From Bradyrhizobium ottawaense (GTDB taxonomy: Bacteria; Pseudomonadota; Alphaproteobacteria; Rhizobiales; Xanthobacteraceae): a stretch of DNA of 64,000 nt. The stretch lies in the NCBI RefSeq assembly GCF_002278135.3, contig NZ_CP029425.2, forward strand, positions 1,712,001-1,776,000. The letters run 5' to 3'. Made by a program: the position numbers and the translations under genes. Below, piece by piece: positions 61,843 to 64,000 of this stretch; position 1 is the first letter of the stretch; the number at the start of each line of letters is the position of its first letter. The notes under the pieces are model-generated. The model saw only the letters and a program-made list of their open reading frames with translations, ran no database searches and had not been told where the DNA came from.

Positions 61843-64000
61843 TCACTCCTCCCCCGCAAGCAACGCCGCGTTGCCGCCGGCTGCGGCCGTGTTGATCGTC
61901 ACGGTCTGCTCGGTCGCGAAGCGCGCGAGGTAGTGCGGGCCGCCGGCCTTGGGACCGGTTCCGGACAGGCCATTGCCGCCGAACGGCTGCACGCCGACCA
62001 CGGCGCCGATCATGTTGCGGTTGACGTAGATGTTGCCGACCTGCACGCGGTCGATGATGGCCTCGATGGTATCGTCGATACGGGAATGGACGCCGAGGGT
62101 GAGGCCGTAGCCGGTGCGCTCGATCGCCTGCAGCACGCGTTCGAGGTTTTCGGCACGGTAGCGCACGACGTGCAGGATCGGGCCGAACACCTCCTCGGTG
62201 AGCTGGCCGGCGTCTTTGAGCTCGAAGATGTGCGGCGCGACGAAGCAGCCTTGCGGCGCGTGGCCTGCAAAGTGCAGTCGCGCCTCACTCTTCATCCGCG
62301 CGATATGGGCGTCCAGCCGCTGCTTGGCCTCCATGTCGATCACCGGGCCGACATGGGTCGCGACGTCACGGGGATCGCCGATCTTCAACTCGCGTGCCGC
62401 GCCCGCGATCATCTCGATCATGCGGTCGGCGACGTCCTCCTGCACGAACAAGAGCCGCAGCGCCGAGCAGCGCTGGCCGGCGGAGCGGAACGCGGAGGTC
62501 ACGACGTCGTCGGCGACCTGCTCGGGCAGCGCGGTGGCATCCGCGATCATGGCGTTGATGCCGCCGGTCTCCGCGATCAGCGGCACGATCGGCCCATCCT
62601 TGGCGGCGAGCGTCCGGTTGATGTTGCGGGCGACCTCGGTCGAGCCGGTGAAGACGACGCCCGCGATATCAGCGTGCGCGGTCAGGGCGGCACCGATACG
62701 GCCGTCGCCGACAACGAGATGCAGCGCATCTTTCGGGATGCCGGCCTCGTGCAGCAGGGCGACGGCCTCGCGCGCGATGCGCGGGGTCTGCTCGGCGGGC
62801 TTTGCCACCACGCTGTTGCCAGCCATCAGCGCCGCCGTGACCTGGCCGAGGAAAATCGCCAGCGGAAAATTCCACGGCGAGATCGCAACGAAGACGCCGC
62901 GGCCACGCATCGCGAGCGCGTTGCTTTCGCCGGTCGGGCCTGGCATTGCCGCATCAACGCCGAACAGCTTGCGGCCCTCTGCGGCATAATAGCGGCAGAA
63001 ATCGGCGGCCTCGCGCAGCTCCGACAGCGAATCGTCGAGCGTCTTGCCGCCCTCGATTTGCAGCATCGCGATGAAGCGGGCGCTGCGGCTCTCCAGGAGA
63101 TGCGCGGCCTGCTCCAGCGCCGCCGCGCGTGTGGCCGCAGGTGTCCGGCTCCAGGCCGCAAAGCCGACACGCGCGGCAGTCACTGCCGCATCGGCTTGAT
63201 CCGGCGTGGCATCCGCAATCGGCTCGAGCTCGGTCGCTGCGGCTTTGACGTCAGCGAGCAAATGATCGAGCGCGACGCGTGCGCCGAACTCGACGCCGCG
63301 CGAATTGCGCCGCTCCGGCGCGTAGAGATCACCGGGCAACGGGATTTTGGGATGCGCCGCCGCTTGCGGCCGGACGATGGCGTCCGCCGGTCGCTGCAAC
63401 AGCGCCGGCACCGGAACGCGATAATCGGCGGCCTGCGCCACGAACGACGAGTTGGCGCCGTTCTCCAGGAGGCGCCGCACCAGATAGGCGAGCAGGTCGC
63501 GATGACTGCCGACCGGGGCATAGGTGCGGTAGGCGATCTCGGGGTGATCCTTGGTGAGCTGCTCGTAGAGCGCTTCGCCCATGCCGTGCAGGCGCTGGAA
63601 TTCGAATCCGCCGCTCCTCCCGGCAAGCTCCAGCACGGTCGCGACGGTCAGCGCGTTGTGGGTGGCGAATTGCGGAAAGATGCGCGGCCGAAGACTCAAA
63701 AGCTTCGTCGCACAGGCGACGTAGTTCAGATCGGTCATCGCCTTGCGCGTGAACACGGGATAGCCGTCGAGCCCGCGTTCCTGCGCGCGCTTCATCTCGG
63801 TGTCCCAATAGGCCCCCTTGACCAGCCGCACCATCAGCCTGCGGTCATGCGCGCGGGCGAGCGCGTCGACGTAATCGATCACCGCGCTGGCGCGCTTCTG
63901 ATAGGCCTGGATGGCGAGGCCAAATCCGTCCCAACCTCTCAGCGAGGGATCGGCGAGCGTTGCGGCGATCATTTCGAGCGACAGCTCGAGCCGATCTGCC
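61843..64000 (-). CDS. putA: Bifunctional proline dehydrogenase/L-glutamate-gamma-semialdehyde dehydrogenase PutA, 3' part
   Basis: 719 codons without the N-terminus, which runs off the right edge; the frame stays open to base 64000. The first ~200 residues end the PRODH barrel (LMVRLVKGAYWDTEMKRAQ, FATHNALTV). The aldehyde dehydrogenase domain follows with FVAISPWNFPLAIFLGQV, VFTGSTEVARNI, the catalytic Glu in IAETGGINAMI and Cys in SAGQRCSALR. It oxidises proline to glutamate in two steps. PutA is ~1000-1300 residues, so about a third is missing. Promoter not in the window. Confidence 0.93.
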   Translation of the reverse strand, partial: ADRLELSLEMIAATLADPSLRGWDGFGLAIQAYQKRASAVIDYVDALARAHDRRLMVRLVKGAYWDTEMKRAQERGLDGYPVFTRKAMTDLNYVACATKLLSLRPRIFPQFATHNALTVATVLELAGRSGGFEFQRLHGMGEALYEQLTKDHPEIAYRTYAPVGSHRDLLAYLVRRLLENGANSSFVAQAADYRVPVPALLQRPADAIVRPQAAAHPKIPLPGDLYAPERRNSRGVEFGARVALDHLLADVKAAATELEPIADATPDQADAAVTAARVGFAAWSRTPAATRAAALEQAAHLLESRSARFIAMLQIEGGKTLDDSLSELREAADFCRYYAAEGRKLFGVDAAMPGPTGESNALAMRGRGVFVAISPWNFPLAIFLGQVTAALMAGNSVVAKPAEQTPRIAREAVALLHEAGIPKDALHLVVGDGRIGAALTAHADIAGVVFTGSTEVARNINRTLAAKDGPIVPLIAETGGINAMIADATALPEQVADDVVTSAFRSAGQRCSALRLLFVQEDVADRMIEMIAGAARELKIGDPRDVATHVGPVIDMEAKQRLDAHIARMKSEARLHFAGHAPQGCFVAPHIFELKDAGQLTEEVFGPILHVVRYRAENLERVLQAIERTGYGLTLGVHSRIDDTIEAIIDRVQVGNIYVNRNMIGAVVGVQPFGGNGLSGTGPKAGGPHYLARFATEQTVTINTAAAGGNAALLAGEE

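Overview
The window reads as chromosomal DNA of an alphaproteobacterium of the Bradyrhizobium/Rhodopseudomonas group, most likely Bradyrhizobium. I infer this from the high G+C, the rpoH/rluD pair, the many palindromic intergenic repeats (families with CTCATCCTGAGG, CGTCATTGCGAG, GTAGGGTGGGCAAAG and GTCGTCCCGGA cores), and the load of acyl-CoA, LLM-monooxygenase and VOC genes. No rRNA, CRISPR array, prophage or intact transposase is visible. One tRNA gene (Glu, CTC) is present.

Layout. 1-7.3 kb: end of an SDR gene, a lone receiver, a LysE exporter, a 22-residue Lys/Ala protein with its own terminator, a diguanylate cyclase, a periplasmic amidase, rpoH and rluD, then tRNA-Glu. 7.3-16 kb: an accessory-looking pocket with CBS and YbaK-like proteins, a NERD-UvrD helicase, a broken copy of a lipoprotein hydrolase gene beside IS-like inverted repeats, a TetR/SDR/quinone-oxidoreductase unit with two operators, the intact hydrolase, and a ~550-bp dispersed repeat. 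16-22.7 kb: D-aminoacylase-like amidohydrolase, COG0523 GTPase, a tautomerase divergent from a TetR gene, two paralogous Cys-motif proteins and a chemoreceptor. 22.8-29.8 kb: acyl-CoA ligase, a single-chain biotin-dependent acyl-CoA carboxylase and a sigma-54 activator. 30-38.7 kb: a two-component flavin monooxygenase, dgoK-dgoA, a PoxB-like enzyme, a double-hotdog thioesterase and an amidase.

38.9-64 kb: second copy of the ~550-bp repeat, tex, a two-component system, a LuxR-type regulator overlapping an HtrA-like protein that has lost its catalytic His and Ser, a VOC protein, a DapA-family lyase, a form-II CoxL-like molybdoprotein without partner subunits, an enoyl-CoA hydratase/paired acyl-CoA dehydrogenase operon, lemA with two TPM-domain genes, a CxxCH-containing secreted protein followed by a 54-residue membrane protein, a GST, a CoA-transferase and the 3' part of putA.

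Functionally the window is rich in CoA-thioester metabolism (ligase, carboxylase, dehydrogenases, hydratase, thioesterase, CoA-transferase) with several self-contained regulatory modules. The items most worth checking are the catalytically dead HtrA/LuxR pair, the NERD-UvrD helicase, the Lys-rich microprotein, the long dispersed repeat and the two Cys-motif paralogues.
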